Positions 9,071-19,593 of a stretch of DNA of 53,266 nt are shown piece by piece (position 1 is the first letter of the stretch; every line of letters starts with the position of its first letter). A program made the position numbers and the translations under genes. A model generated the notes under the pieces. It was not told the origin of the DNA and did no database searches. It was given only the letters and a program-made list of their open reading frames with translations. The stretch is from NCBI GenBank assembly GCA_945883435.1, contig CAMCXK010000010.1, positions 1 through 53,266 on the forward strand. Reading direction: 5' to 3'. This stretch comes from Chthoniobacter flavus. Lineage in GTDB: Bacteria; Verrucomicrobiota; Verrucomicrobiia; Chthoniobacterales; Terrimicrobiaceae.

Positions 9071-9621
9071 TGTGCCGGAGTGCCGGGAGCGGGAAGAAGG
9101 GCCAATTGTTCGGGCGTGAGAATCTCGCCGAGCCGGGGACGGCCAATTTCCGCGCAGAGAGCCATCAGATCCTTCCATGCCGGCTTCTCTCCTCCGCCTT
9201 TTTCCTTGAATCGCGCGTCCGCCTCTTTCTGTATCCCGGAAGCAAATGTCTGCAGGTTTTTGATAAGTTCTTTTTGATCGGTTGTGAGTGTGGCATCGAC
9301 CACCTCGAGATATGCCGTCTTGGCGGCATTGCGGGCAGCGTCCCGCTTTGTTTTGGCCGCCTCGTATTCAGGCGTTTCCTTGGACGGTTGGGACTTGAGC
9401 TCCTGTTCTGCTTCGAGGGTGGCGGGATCATTCTTGCGGGCTTCCAATGCCGCATCCAGTTTCGCCTTTTGGTCGGGAGTCAATCCCACCACCACCTCGA
9501 TCCCGGGCTCGATATCATAGGGCCTGTTGTTTTGTTGAAAAAGTTCGTAGCGCGTCTGCGCGGACGCCATTTGGGCGAGGGTCAGCAAACTGCAGAGAAG
9601 GAGGAACACGGATTTCTTCAT
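9067..9621 (-). CDS. Small secreted helical protein with LTxxQ motifs
   Basis: The 184-residue protein has a signal peptide (MKKSVFLLLCSLLTLAQMASA|Q). The mature part is helical and charged and contains three LTxxQ motifs: LTPDQKAKL, LTTDQKELI and LTPEQLALL. LTxxQ motifs are typical of Spy/CpxP-like periplasmic helical proteins (family knowledge), though overall similarity to Spy cannot be claimed from motifs alone. It is the first gene of the secreted trio, and its stop overlaps the start of the propeller gene by 4 bp (ATGA). A chaperone-like or structural function is inferred. Confidence 0.8.
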   Translation of the reverse strand: MKKSVFLLLCSLLTLAQMASAQTRYELFQQNNRPYDIEPGIEVVVGLTPDQKAKLDAALEARKNDPATLEAEQELKSQPSKETPEYEAAKTKRDAARNAAKTAYLEVVDATLTTDQKELIKNLQTFASGIQKEADARFKEKGGGEKPAWKDLMALCAEIGRPRLGEILTPEQLALLPAPGTPAQ

Positions 9622-9926
9622 AAGTGGAGGTGGGTTTTAGTGGATCGAGTCCGCCCGTTTGAGGGGGCGGCTTTTTCGTAACCCATAACGCCCGGCGTGC
9701 AAGTCGCGGCCCCCCAAGCCGAGACGGCAACCGCAGCTCCCGCAATTCATGCCGTCATTCCCCGCGTTCGGGCTATATGATTATCAGTTATTGATTAGCA
9801 GCTGGATTTCCCTGATCGACTTCAGGCGTTCTTTTGTCCAAGGGACGCTTATTCCGAAAAGAACAGCCGCAAATCCCGAGACTTTGAGGATGCCTCGACA
9901 TCGGCCCTCCTGTCATTTGAAGAACA
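9622..9926. promoter_or_regulatory. Divergent intergenic region with a GC-rich hairpin
   Basis: This 305-bp gap separates the leftward secreted trio from the rightward DUF1961 operon and must hold at least two promoters. At 9651-9675 there is an inverted repeat, CCGCCC...GGGCGG, followed by CTTTTTC on the plus strand. It could be a terminator-like or leader hairpin in the 5' region of the leftward transcript. No convincing -35/-10 pair was found and no small gene is visible. Confidence 0.35.
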
Positions 9927-11387
9927 ATGATCGCCGCATCGATTCCCACTCCCGTGTTTTCCTACAATCTCGGCCATCACCCATGCCGAACGCTGGATGT
10001 GCGCAGGGGAAATCTCCGCCACATCCGCCACAAGGGACGCGGCGGCATCCTGCTGGACGATGTTTATGGCGCAGTGGCCTTGGGAAGCCACAATCTCAAT
10101 GAACACGTTGGCTCGTTGGGGTTCTGGGTGCTCCCGATGGAGGACCTGCATACCGCCCAGCGACTGGATCACCACAACCTGAATGTGGCCGATGCCGATG
10201 AATTCACGCTCCTGAGCGATCGCGAGACAGTGAAGGACAGCCGGGCCTCGCACTTTTCGATTGTTTGGAGTTCCTACTGGCATCCCTCGTTTTTCGTGAA
10301 GCGGTTTCCAGGCCATATTTATCAGGCTTACCGGGAGCCACAGAAAGCGGCCGCAACAGCGGGGCATTTTTCGTGGAACGGTGGCCAATGGTATCATATC
10401 GGATACTCTTGGAATCTGCCCGAAAACCGGCACAGGCTCTTTGTGAATGGCATTCTCGTGGGAGTGGAGGACCGGTGGCAAAAGGGCTCCCTGAATGCCT
10501 CTCAAGCCGCCGAAACGCTCTTCTTCGGATCCTCGATGTTCGCGCTTGGCGATGTCACCGGCTTCTCCGGCGAAGTGGAGGACTGGACGCCGCAACTGCT
10601 AACAGAGAACGCCCACTTTGATCCGGCAATTCAGGGCAAACTGCGCGCCACATACCTCGGCGAGGGCATTGCTCCCTTGCATCTGCCGGTGGACAGTGGC
10701 TGGGAAACCGCTCTGGAACTTCCCTTCAAAAGCCCCCGCGATCTGGAGCGCTTTCAAATCCAAGGCTGCGCCCATGCCCCACGGATCGAGGAGCGCGGCT
10801 TGCGCATCACCACAACACCGCAAGATCCCGCCCACGATTTTTCGATCCTCGACCTCAACCATGTCTACCTCTGGTGCCGCGACTGGTTCGAAGGAGATCT
10901 CCACATTTCCTACGAATTTCAAAACCTGAGGCGCGGCGGTCTCAGCCTGCTCATGGCCCAATGCGCCGGCATGCAACGCGAGGATTTTTGGAAATCCCAC
11001 CGACCGCGCTCCAACGGAATCATGAAAACGGTTTGCTGGGAGGATGTCCGAAATTACCATTGGGAATACCTCCGCGAAATGGACGATGTCCGGAATGATG
11101 TCGCCAGCCATGCGCTTCTGAAAAACCCATGGCACCGCGCACTGGGATTCCGAGTGCATGGCCCGCTTTATCCGCTGGAGACTTGGATCAGACTTGATTT
11201 TTTGCAGACTGGCGGTCGGATTCAATGCGCGATCAACGGACAATCCGTCTTGGATGCCGAAGACCGGGCCGACCAAAACAACGGCCCGGTTCTTTCGGCG
11301 GGGCGCTTTGCCATCCGCTGCATGACACGCACCGACATTCTCATCCGCAACCTCTCCGTCCGCACACGCCCGCTTTGGAATGACTGA
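9927..11387 (+). CDS. LamG-like plus DUF1961 (YesU-type) protein
   Basis: The 486-residue protein lacks a signal peptide. Residues ~1-230 look like a concanavalin A/LamG-type jelly roll, for example WYHIGYSWN and HRLFVNGILVG. Residues ~240-480 match the DUF1961 or YesU-type fold, with LWCRDWFEGDLHISYEF, RGGLSLLMAQ and a late NGPVLSAGRFAIR segment. YesU-type proteins occur in rhamnogalacturonan and related glycan loci but have no established reaction (family knowledge). The gene heads a four-gene rightward operon, and its stop overlaps the next start by 8 bp. It may bind or isomerise oligosaccharides in the cytoplasm; this is inference. Confidence 0.75.
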   Translation: MIAASIPTPVFSYNLGHHPCRTLDVRRGNLRHIRHKGRGGILLDDVYGAVALGSHNLNEHVGSLGFWVLPMEDLHTAQRLDHHNLNVADADEFTLLSDRETVKDSRASHFSIVWSSYWHPSFFVKRFPGHIYQAYREPQKAAATAGHFSWNGGQWYHIGYSWNLPENRHRLFVNGILVGVEDRWQKGSLNASQAAETLFFGSSMFALGDVTGFSGEVEDWTPQLLTENAHFDPAIQGKLRATYLGEGIAPLHLPVDSGWETALELPFKSPRDLERFQIQGCAHAPRIEERGLRITTTPQDPAHDFSILDLNHVYLWCRDWFEGDLHISYEFQNLRRGGLSLLMAQCAGMQREDFWKSHRPRSNGIMKTVCWEDVRNYHWEYLREMDDVRNDVASHALLKNPWHRALGFRVHGPLYPLETWIRLDFLQTGGRIQCAINGQSVLDAEDRADQNNGPVLSAGRFAIRCMTRTDILIRNLSVRTRPLWND

Positions 11388-13005
11388 CTGGCGCGGAGAA
11401 TCGATTTTGGAACTGCGCGACTGGTGCCATGCCCTCGGTCGCCACGCATCGCCATCCGGTGCGCTTATCGCCATCGGACCGCCCTGCGGATTTTACGAAC
11501 CCCGCTGGGGCGCCTTGCAGGGGTTTGCCCGTCCGCTGTGGGGAATGGCCGCCTTGGCCGCTTCGGGGGATGGATCCTTGCTGGGAGAGGAACTTTGGGA
11601 TCGCTGGCGAGGGGGATTCGTCGCTGGCACACATCCGGCGCACGTGGAATATTGGGGAGCGACCCACGACAACTGCCAGGCGTTTGTGGAAATGGCTCCG
11701 CTGGCCCTTTCCCTGGTGTGGGCGCGAAGGGAACTGTGGGACTGCTTCCGGCCAACGGAACAAGACCATATCTTCGAATGGCTCTCCCAAATCAACGCGC
11801 ATGAAATCCACCGCAACAACTGGCGGTGCTTTCGCATGCTGGTGAATGCGGTTTTTCTGCAACTTGGCGGCCCCGTGGACTGGAAGCGTCTGGAAGAGGA
11901 CGCGGAGGTCCTCGAAAGCCTGGCCGGCGACGATGGATGGTCGGTGGACGGCAACTCAAATCCCAATGCGCGCACCGTTGACCACTACATACCCAGCGCC
12001 TTCCAAACCTATGGATTGATCCTGGCGGAAATGCTCGGCCCCGCGCGTCCGGACTGGGCCGCGCGTTGGATGGCACGCGCCGCGAAATTCGCCTTGGACT
12101 GGAAGTGGTTTGTGAACTCCGACGGCGCCCAGATCGCCTGGGGCCGCAGCCTATCCTACCGCTGGGCGGCCGGGTGTTTTTGGAGCGCATGCGCTTTTAC
12201 CGGCCAAGAAATCCTCCCGTGGCCGGAAATCGCTTGGCAATGGCGCTCACAGAAACGCTGGTGGGCGGAAAAACCCCTGCTCCGCGACGATGGATGCCTC
12301 TCGATCGGTTACGCGTATCCGCTGAGTAGGATCGGAGAATCCTACATCGCGCCGGAATCTCCTTACTGGCTCTGCAAAATCTGGCTCGCCCTGCGCCAAC
12401 CGGCCTCCCATGCGTTTTGGTCGGGTCCCGAATCGCCGCCTTCGGAATGCCCCGGAGTGCGCGCCTTGCCCACTGCTGGAGGAATCCTCTGCGGTTCGGC
12501 CAGGAATCCCGTTTTGCTTCTGGCGGGGCAATGCGGACCGGACTGGATGGCAGGGCGCGAGGAGCGCTACGGGAAATTCGCCTACGACACCGTTCATGGT
12601 TTCCACCTGTCGGACGGCTCCGGCCCCACACCCGACAATGCCCTTCTTATACGCCCACAGAGCGGAGGCCCATGGTTCGGAAGAACCGAGAGCCGCTCAT
12701 GGTCCGTTGCCAAAGATCACTGCGAAGTCGAGTGGTCTCCATTTTCCGGAGTGCTTGTCACGAGCACCTTGGTCCCGGCTGAAAATGGACACCGTTGCCA
12801 CCACCGGATTTTTTCCTCAGTCCATTTGGAGACACTCGAGGGCGGTTTTCCTGAGAAAGGCATTGTTGATGAAATCGAGCAATCCCGCAGATTCTTCTGG
12901 TTGCAGACCGGCCACAATATCCTGCGGGAACACTCCCGCATTCCCGTCCTGCGGCGCTGGCTTCCGGCGGGCACGCACGAACTGCGATCCTTTATCGCCC
13001 ACTAA
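11380..13005 (+). CDS. DUF2264 family protein
   Basis: The 541-residue cytoplasmic protein is rich in Trp and helical in its N-terminal ~370 residues. Segments such as [14 protein letters not shown] and IGYAYP...[19 protein letters not shown] are typical of DUF2264, a predicted (alpha/alpha)6-toroid family found in uronide and pectin loci (family knowledge). The C-terminal ~150 residues are beta-rich. The exact reaction is unknown; a role on unsaturated or uronic-acid oligosaccharides is inferred. It overlaps the DUF1961 gene by 8 bp and lies 17 bp before the beta-mannosidase gene, so all are probably one transcript. Confidence 0.82.
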   Translation: MTDWRGESILELRDWCHALGRHASPSGALIAIGPPCGFYEPRWGALQGFARPLWGMAALAASGDGSLLGEELWDRWRGGFVAGTHPAHVEYWGATHDNCQAFVEMAPLALSLVWARRELWDCFRPTEQDHIFEWLSQINAHEIHRNNWRCFRMLVNAVFLQLGGPVDWKRLEEDAEVLESLAGDDGWSVDGNSNPNARTVDHYIPSAFQTYGLILAEMLGPARPDWAARWMARAAKFALDWKWFVNSDGAQIAWGRSLSYRWAAGCFWSACAFTGQEILPWPEIAWQWRSQKRWWAEKPLLRDDGCLSIGYAYPLSRIGESYIAPESPYWLCKIWLALRQPASHAFWSGPESPPSECPGVRALPTAGGILCGSARNPVLLLAGQCGPDWMAGREERYGKFAYDTVHGFHLSDGSGPTPDNALLIRPQSGGPWFGRTESRSWSVAKDHCEVEWSPFSGVLVTSTLVPAENGHRCHHRIFSSVHLETLEGGFPEKGIVDEIEQSRRFFWLQTGHNILREHSRIPVLRRWLPAGTHELRSFIAH

Positions 13006-13022
13006 TTTTTCAGCCCAATCTT

Positions 13023-15500
13023 ATGATGTCATCCCACTCCTTGCCTTTATCACGCGTTTCCTTGGATGGAATCTGGCGTGTGGCCAATGTTGCCGACCAT
13101 GATTTCTTCGACGCCCCGGTTCCGGGTTGTGTGCATGATGCATTGATCGGCGCAAGGCGCATTCCCGATCCCTATTTCGGAGAGAACGAAACCTCCCTCC
13201 AATGGATCGGAGAGGCCGACTGGATTTACGAAAAACGATTCGCAGGTTCCGATGACTTGTTGAGGTTCCAGAATTGTGTCCTCCGCTGCGAGGGGCTGGA
13301 TACTTTGGCTGAGGTGTCTCTCAACGGTGTCCTGCTGGGCCGCACGGACAACATGTTCCGTGTCTGGGAGTGGGATGTCCGCAGCGCCTTGCATCAAGGC
13401 GAAAACCTTCTCTCGATCAGATTTCAATCGGTCATGCCAGTGATCCGGGAGGCGCAGTCGAAGCGTCCCCTGTTCTCTTGGAACGGAGCGGGAGGGTGTG
13501 CCTACGAGGGGGCCGCCCATGTGCGTAAAATGCCCTGCAACTTCGGCTGGGACTGGGGACCCAAAATGGTCAGCGCGGGACCTTGGAAACCGGTATCCCT
13601 GATCGCATGGGATAGCGGCCGCCTCGACGGGATTTTGATTCGGCAGGTTTGGAGCGGTGAATCGGTTCACCTCGAAATCACGCCCGAGGCCGATGGCGCC
13701 GAGGCCGCGGAAATTCGTCTCCATGGACCAAACGGCGAGTTGTTGGAAACCGTTCGAACCACTCCCGGAGAAATGGCCAGCATCGCCATCTCCCGCCCTG
13801 AGAGATGGTGGCCAAATGGTCTCGGCTCCCAGCCCCTTTATCGGGTGACTGCGACAACCCGCTCGCAGGAGGGGATCACCTTGGGTCAGATAACCCGCCG
13901 CATCGGGCTTCGCACAATCGAACTCCAGCGCGAACCGGACCAGTGGGGTGAAAGTTTCCGCTTTGCAGTGAATGGCGAACCGGTTTTCGCCAAGGGGGCG
14001 AATTGGATTCCGACGGACCCGTATCCCACCTCAGCAAATCCCGGGCGCGCAAGGGAACTTCTTGAATCCGCCGTTGCCGCCAACATGAACATGATCCGCG
14101 TGTGGGGAGGCGGCATCTATGCCGACGAGAGCCTTCTCGACGCATGTGACGAGTTGGGCCTTTTGGTGTGGCACGACTTCATGTTCGCCTGTTCGCTTTA
14201 CCCCTCTGACGACCCCTCATTCTTGGCCAGCGTGGAAGCGGAGGCCCGCGAGGCCGTGCGACGCATCCGCCACCATGCCTGTTTGGCCTTGTGGTGCGGA
14301 AATAATGAACTAGAGCAGGGCCTCGTCGCTGAAAAATGGACGGAGAAAACCATGTCTTGGGACGACTACGGCCGCCTCTTCGATAAACTGCTGCCGCGAA
14401 TCGTTGCGGAACTCGATCCCCACACGGCCTACTGGCCTTGCAGCCCGCACAGTCCGACGGAGCGCAAAAACTTTAACAGCCATAGCGAGGGTGATTCCCA
14501 CCTGTGGGATGTGTGGTTCACGGACGCCCCATTCGAGAGTTACCGCTCCAGCGGACACCGCTTCAACAGCGAGTTTGGATTTCAATCGTTCCCGGAACTG
14601 GAAACCGTCCGCTCGTTCTGTCCTCCCGAGGAATGGAACATTTCGGGACCGGTCTTCGAGAACCACCAGAAAAGCGGCCCTGGAAACGCACGGATTTTCC
14701 AAAAGATTCTGGAGTGGTTCCGCGCTCCCAAGGATTTCGAGTCCACTCTTTACCTGAGCCAGATCGTCCAGGCGCTTGCCATCGAGATCGGCGTCGAACA
14801 CTGGAGGCGCTCCATGCCGCGTTGCATGGGCACGCTCTATTGGCAACTGAACGACAACTGGCCCTGCGCCAGTTGGTCGTCCATCGACAGCCACGGACGC
14901 TGGAAAGCCCTCCACTATCACGCCAAACGCTTTTTCGCGCCTGTGGCCCTCAGCATCATCTGTGACACCTCGACCCGGCGGGCCTTTTTTCATGGCGTGA
15001 ACGACCTGCTGGAGGATATCGAAGGCACATTGGATTGGACCGCCACCAACTTGGATGGGGAGGTTTTGCAATCGGGAAAAACAATGATTCGGATTCCCCG
15101 CAATTCCTCCGCGTGCTTGTTGGAACAAGATTTCTCGGGAGTTCTTCAATCCTCGGGTCCCCGCCATGTCTTGCTCTGGGCGGAACTCTCCAGCCGAAAC
15201 CATCGATCACGGGCCTTGGGGTTGTTCGATCGCCCCCGCCGAATGGTTCTTGCGGATCCATGCCTCGAATGCCAAGTGGAACCAGTCAGCGCAAGCAGCG
15301 GACGGATTCGCATCAAAGCCGCCAACCCCGCCCTGTGGGTGCGCCTTGAAATCATCGGCCATCGGGCGGTTTTCTCCGACAATTTCTTCCACTTGCAACC
15401 CGGGCGTGAGGAGCTGATCGGCTATAAAATTCAAGGCGACACGCCATCCGATCCAGACCCGGTGGGAATCCGCGCCTCAAGCTTGTTCCACTCCTTTTAG
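13023..15500 (+). CDS. GH2 beta-mannosidase
   Basis: The 825-residue protein has the beta-mannosidase branch architecture of GH2: sugar-binding jelly roll (about 10-190), Ig-like domain (about 195-290), TIM barrel (about 300-620) and C-terminal beta domains. The acid/base Glu429 sits in [10 protein letters not shown] and the nucleophile Glu517 in [12 protein letters not shown], both typical of beta-mannosidases (seen). It removes non-reducing beta-mannosyl residues (family knowledge). There is no signal peptide, so imported oligosaccharides are the likely substrate. The heparinase-like gene starts 4 bp after its stop. Two adjacent Met codons at the start make the first residue uncertain by one. 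Confidence 0.93.
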   Translation: MMSSHSLPLSRVSLDGIWRVANVADHDFFDAPVPGCVHDALIGARRIPDPYFGENETSLQWIGEADWIYEKRFAGSDDLLRFQNCVLRCEGLDTLAEVSLNGVLLGRTDNMFRVWEWDVRSALHQGENLLSIRFQSVMPVIREAQSKRPLFSWNGAGGCAYEGAAHVRKMPCNFGWDWGPKMVSAGPWKPVSLIAWDSGRLDGILIRQVWSGESVHLEITPEADGAEAAEIRLHGPNGELLETVRTTPGEMASIAISRPERWWPNGLGSQPLYRVTATTRSQEGITLGQITRRIGLRTIELQREPDQWGESFRFAVNGEPVFAKGANWIPTDPYPTSANPGRARELLESAVAANMNMIRVWGGGIYADESLLDACDELGLLVWHDFMFACSLYPSDDPSFLASVEAEAREAVRRIRHHACLALWCGNNELEQGLVAEKWTEKTMSWDDYGRLFDKLLPRIVAELDPHTAYWPCSPHSPTERKNFNSHSEGDSHLWDVWFTDAPFESYRSSGHRFNSEFGFQSFPELETVRSFCPPEEWNISGPVFENHQKSGPGNARIFQKILEWFRAPKDFESTLYLSQIVQALAIEIGVEHWRRSMPRCMGTLYWQLNDNWPCASWSSIDSHGRWKALHYHAKRFFAPVALSIICDTSTRRAFFHGVNDLLEDIEGTLDWTATNLDGEVLQSGKTMIRIPRNSSACLLEQDFSGVLQSSGPRHVLLWAELSSRNHRSRALGLFDRPRRMVLADPCLECQVEPVSASSGRIRIKAANPALWVRLEIIGHRAVFSDNFFHLQPGREELIGYKIQGDTPSDPDPVGIRASSLFHSF

Positions 15501-15504
15501 GGCC

Positions 15505-18171
15505 ATGAAATTGCTCGCCATTTTTTGCCTTGCCGCCACATCGGCCCTTGCCGGGCATCCGCGCCTATTTTTCTCCGCCGATGAAGTCCCGGGCTTGCGG
15601 GAGAAAGTGCGGCACGAACCGTTCGCTTCAATGCTGCAGGAAATCCGCCGCATGGCCGGGGAGAAAAGTTCGCAAAATACCATGTATGCATTTGAGGTGC
15701 GCAACTGGGCCTACATTTACCTGCTCACCGGCGACAAGGATTCCGCAAAAATGGCGGAGAAGGCCGCGCTCCGCCTCATTGAAGACAGCACATTCTGGAA
15801 CAATCCGCAAAGCAAGGGCCTCAGTCGCGCGATGGGGGCCTTGAATGTCGCTGTGGCCTACGATCTTTGCCATGAGGCCTGGAGTCCGGAAACCCGTGAC
15901 CGCGTATCGGCGCAACTGGCCATTGCCTCAAAAAACCTGATGGCTTCGATGGGAGAAGGCGCGAACACGCGGACCGGCAACAACTGGCAGGCCGTGCGCT
16001 ACGCGGCGGCAGGCCTTGCCGCCCTGGCCAGTGACGATCCATCCGCCAAGGACATTCCATCCTTGGCCTATCGGGAACTTTTGAAGCATTTCCGGGCCAA
16101 CCTGGCCGGGGGAATCTGGAATCCCGAGGGCATCGGCTACACGATTTATCCTTGGGCATTCAGCGGGCCCTTCGGAATTGCCGCAACCCGGGCGGGAATC
16201 GGAGACCTGCGGAAGGACCTTCCCAACCTCCGCGAGGCCATCCTCCCCCCCCTGCTGACCACAGTGCCCATCCCGCAAGGACGGCTTTACGGCTTGCATC
16301 CGGATCTAAGCGACGACAACCCGATCTACATCGGTGAGGGCACCGCAGGCCTTGCCTTTTACTATGCCTCCCCGGATCGCATCGCCGGCCTGAAATGGAT
16401 TTATGACCGGCTTCTGGGGGCTTCCGGAGACCGCAGTTGGGACAGCGACCGCGCGGGAACACTCTACAGCATTCTTTACTACCCGTCCTCCACCGAGGCC
16501 GTTCAACCGCAGGGAACGGGCTGGACATTTTTTAACGATCCCAAAGTCGGAGTCGTCATGGATCGCAACCGTTTTCTGGATGCGGATGACATCGTTTTTG
16601 TCACGAATGCAACCTCTCGTCGTGCCGACGGGGGTCACTCCGGGCCAGATGTGAATACGATCCGGTTGATCGGTCTGGGCGCGCCGTTTTTGGTGGGTGG
16701 CGGAAGGACAGGCCACACGGCGGGACAGACGAATCTTTTTGCGGGGCCTCCTGCCGACAAGAGTGATGACACACTTGGCAAAGTCCTCCAAGCGGAGCTC
16801 GGACGGGTTGTTGTTGACGGATCCTGCATGGGCGTCGATTCGCACCGCCGCGCCGTTGCCATCGACTACTCGGGCCAGTCAGGCGCCCCAGGATTGTTTG
16901 TAAATGGAGAAACAAGTCGCAACGGAAGAATTTGGCGGTTGAACACTCCCGAGTTCAACAAAGTGGAATCCGATGGGAATCGTATCACCATTACCTCTCC
17001 GACCGGCAGCTCGCTTGTGGTGACTCTTCTGGAACCCGCAGCGCCTGTCTTTCGAACCGGTGTCATGGAGCGCAGCTCAGGCGATACCAATCTTGGCGTT
17101 CCCTACCACGGCGTGACCTATCTCTCGAACAAGTGGATCGAAACGGATGTTCAAGGCAGGGTCTTCGCCGTGATGACTCTCCAAAAGGGCAAGGCCCCGG
17201 CAATCGAGTCCACTCGCCATCTCCACGGCATCGAGGCGCGCATCGGAGGGCAACCAGCAGCCATGGATTTCGATTCGGGCCAAGTGGTCATAGGAGACGA
17301 TGCAACCAAACTGAATCTTGCAAACCGTCAAAATCCCCTGCGTGTCGCAGAGCTTAGCGCCTCTCCGGTGGAAGGGGGCGGTATTCGCCTGTCTTGGCCG
17401 GTTGAACAACTCGGCGCGGAACGCGTTGAAATCCGCAGGCGCCCGAAGGAGGAATCCGTATCGGTGACACTCAAGACTGTTCCGCTTTCGGATGGCTTTT
17501 GCATCGACCACCCTGGCGAGGGGATGGAATGGGTCTATGAAATCGCCGCAGTGAACGAGCAAGGGCCTTCCGCGACCACCGCCAGCAATCCGGTTCGGGC
17601 GTGGCCACCCGATCTGAAGTATTTCGTCGAGGATTTTGCAACTGCGGGAGAAAGTCCCAACCAACTGGGAGAATGGACGCTGAAAAGCTCCGGCCAACGG
17701 GTGCCGGGGAGGACAAGTGAACCAGGCTCGCCGACGCGTGCCGCCATTACCAACGGGACTCTGTCCACGGGAGTCCAACCGATCCAGACCCGCCACGACT
17801 GGACCTGTGAGTGGAAAGGCGACCTTTCCTCTCCCGCCGCGTGCTTCGAAATCGACATACTCAGCAACGCTGCCATTGGAATCTCACCCCTTCTGAGATT
17901 GGCTGACGGCCAGTGGTTGCTGGGTTCGAACGCGTGGTTTCAATCCAAAAATTCCTGGCGCACATTTTCGGCTTCCTTCGAAGGCATGAAGTGGACCGAT
18001 GTGGATATCGAAACGGGAGCCTCCTCGGGAAACCCCCGCACAATTGAGCCACAAAAGCTTCGCGAAGTGACCGGAGTCGGGTTCCGGATTGCGCATCCGA
18101 TCAACAACCGTTCGGCAAAAATCGACCAGTTTGCTGTTCGCGCACAACCCGCACCATCGCCATCAAAATGA
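15505..18171 (+). CDS. Secreted heparinase II/III-like protein with FN3-like and C-terminal jelly-roll-like domains
   Basis: The 888-residue protein starts with a signal peptide (MKLLAIFCLAATSALA). The helical toroid (about 20-330) carries the heparinase II-type segments GNNWQ and NPEGIGYTIYPWAF. The central beta region has GGHSGPDVNTIRL, which resembles the His-containing H-x-D-x-N segment of heparinase II/III-like proteins. An FN3-like module (about 615-700) and a C-terminal LamG-like module (about 710-885) follow. It is the only exported toroid protein in the window, so it may make the first cut of a uronic-acid-containing polymer (inference). It closes the rightward operon, and its 3' end overlaps the GH4 gene on the other strand by 9 bp. 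Confidence 0.82.
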   Translation: MKLLAIFCLAATSALAGHPRLFFSADEVPGLREKVRHEPFASMLQEIRRMAGEKSSQNTMYAFEVRNWAYIYLLTGDKDSAKMAEKAALRLIEDSTFWNNPQSKGLSRAMGALNVAVAYDLCHEAWSPETRDRVSAQLAIASKNLMASMGEGANTRTGNNWQAVRYAAAGLAALASDDPSAKDIPSLAYRELLKHFRANLAGGIWNPEGIGYTIYPWAFSGPFGIAATRAGIGDLRKDLPNLREAILPPLLTTVPIPQGRLYGLHPDLSDDNPIYIGEGTAGLAFYYASPDRIAGLKWIYDRLLGASGDRSWDSDRAGTLYSILYYPSSTEAVQPQGTGWTFFNDPKVGVVMDRNRFLDADDIVFVTNATSRRADGGHSGPDVNTIRLIGLGAPFLVGGGRTGHTAGQTNLFAGPPADKSDDTLGKVLQAELGRVVVDGSCMGVDSHRRAVAIDYSGQSGAPGLFVNGETSRNGRIWRLNTPEFNKVESDGNRITITSPTGSSLVVTLLEPAAPVFRTGVMERSSGDTNLGVPYHGVTYLSNKWIETDVQGRVFAVMTLQKGKAPAIESTRHLHGIEARIGGQPAAMDFDSGQVVIGDDATKLNLANRQNPLRVAELSASPVEGGGIRLSWPVEQLGAERVEIRRRPKEESVSVTLKTVPLSDGFCIDHPGEGMEWVYEIAAVNEQGPSATTASNPVRAWPPDLKYFVEDFATAGESPNQLGEWTLKSSGQRVPGRTSEPGSPTRAAITNGTLSTGVQPIQTRHDWTCEWKGDLSSPAACFEIDILSNAAIGISPLLRLADGQWLLGSNAWFQSKNSWRTFSASFEGMKWTDVDIETGASSGNPRTIEPQKLREVTGVGFRIAHPINNRSAKIDQFAVRAQPAPSPSK

Positions 18172-19593
18172 AGTTTGCCCCTGATGCAGGCTGTCGACCA
18201 CGCGATCGGGACGCGTTGTTTTGCGTTCCTTTTTGATTCCAACCCATTCCGGCAGGATATCACTCTGGGCTTGGTAGAGGTCGTCCAAGACAGCATCGGC
18301 TGCGGCAATGGAGTTCACAATCGGATCAACCGCCAAAGCCCTCAACAGAAGATTGCGGTCCTTGCGCACATAGGCCTCCACAGTGAGTTCGTGGGTGTCG
18401 AGGATCCTCATCTGAAGTGAACGCAGCCCCAAGGGAAAATCCCCGACCGGCAGCGGGTGGGCACCCGTGTGGTCGCACACGCACTCCAACTCCAGAAGGG
18501 CGTCGTGAGGCAAGTTGGGCACCACGCCCCGGTTGGGAACATTGACGAACAAATGCCGCCCACTGCCTGTCCACAAGGCTTCGACGAGTTCGGTGGCATG
18601 GTCCGAGCCGGTGTGTTCCAGAAAATCCGCAACCGGCTTTCCTTGATCCACCATAGCCCGGACATCGTCCCACATGGCCTCGGTGTGTATCTGCCTCTTA
18701 TCGGCCTCGAAAAGGCTCAACGGAGGCACGATTTCATCATCCACATGGGCTCCCCAGCCTTGAAAGTAGGGCAGGTATTCCTTGGTGTGGGCGGTGCACA
18801 CGGGGACCGCGCCAAAAACATCGGCCAAATGGGCCGAGATTTTTTTGTTGAACAAGGATTTGGCATCATCCGCCGGGTTTTCGCCCTCCCCCAGTGTCCG
18901 CAGGCTTTCCACAATCCGGGGCAGGACATCCCGGCCGCGGTATTCGGCGGAAAGGCAGAAGGTGAAGTGGTTCACACCGGCGATCCGCATGGAAAAGCGA
19001 TTCTCGTCGGCTGGATCAAGGCCGATGGCCCGCATGAAATTGCGGTGGAGATGCGGGAGGTGAAGGCTGTCGCAAAGAGCGAGATTCCGGGTGCAGGTGT
19101 GCTTTTGCAGAAACATCCCGATGACCGCACTGGGATTGATGTAATTGATCAGCCACGCTCGGGGACAGACCTTGGAGACAGCATCGGCGATCTCCTCGAT
19201 TTTTGGCAATTCCCGCAACGCCCGGAAAACCCCGCCAGGGCCAATCGTGTCACCGGAGCACATGCGGATGCCATGCTTGGCGCTGATCGCACAATCGATT
19301 CCGCGAAAATGCGCATTGCGATCGGAAAAGCTGAGGATCACGAAGTCCGCCCCCGGAAGAACATCGCGAAAATCGGTGGAGGCGCTGATTTCAAAAGAAG
19401 CACCGCTTGCGGCTTTGGACTTCTCCGCCAGCCCCCGCATCAAACGCAAATGCTCAGGATCTGTGTCCACCAAAGCCAAGTGTCCGTTTTGAAGGGCCTG
19501 CAGGCGGTTCATCGACCAGATGAGCTTGCGGCCGAAAAACAAACTCCCGGCGCCGATGATGGCGATCTTGGGGCCTTGATTCGAAGGACTCAC
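18163..19593 (-). CDS. GH4 family NAD-dependent glycosidase
   Basis: The start is a GTG that forms a 4-bp GTGA overlap with the GH28 stop. The 476-residue product has the NAD motif IIGAGSLFFG (residues 12-21), the loop SGDTIGPGG (113-121), INYINPSA (Asn153-Pro154), Cys174 in LALCDSLH and His209 in GVNHF, all GH4 landmarks (seen). Characterised GH4 enzymes have CH or CN at the Cys motif and include alpha-galactosidases, alpha-glucuronidases and alpha-galacturonidases (family knowledge); here it reads CD. The substrate is unknown, but pairing with a GH28-like gene favours a uronide. It lacks a signal peptide and is the last gene of the leftward operon. Confidence 0.88.
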   Translation of the reverse strand: MSPSNQGPKIAIIGAGSLFFGRKLIWSMNRLQALQNGHLALVDTDPEHLRLMRGLAEKSKAASGASFEISASTDFRDVLPGADFVILSFSDRNAHFRGIDCAISAKHGIRMCSGDTIGPGGVFRALRELPKIEEIADAVSKVCPRAWLINYINPSAVIGMFLQKHTCTRNLALCDSLHLPHLHRNFMRAIGLDPADENRFSMRIAGVNHFTFCLSAEYRGRDVLPRIVESLRTLGEGENPADDAKSLFNKKISAHLADVFGAVPVCTAHTKEYLPYFQGWGAHVDDEIVPPLSLFEADKRQIHTEAMWDDVRAMVDQGKPVADFLEHTGSDHATELVEALWTGSGRHLFVNVPNRGVVPNLPHDALLELECVCDHTGAHPLPVGDFPLGLRSLQMRILDTHELTVEAYVRKDRNLLLRALAVDPIVNSIAAADAVLDDLYQAQSDILPEWVGIKKERKTTRPDRVVDSLHQGQTSF

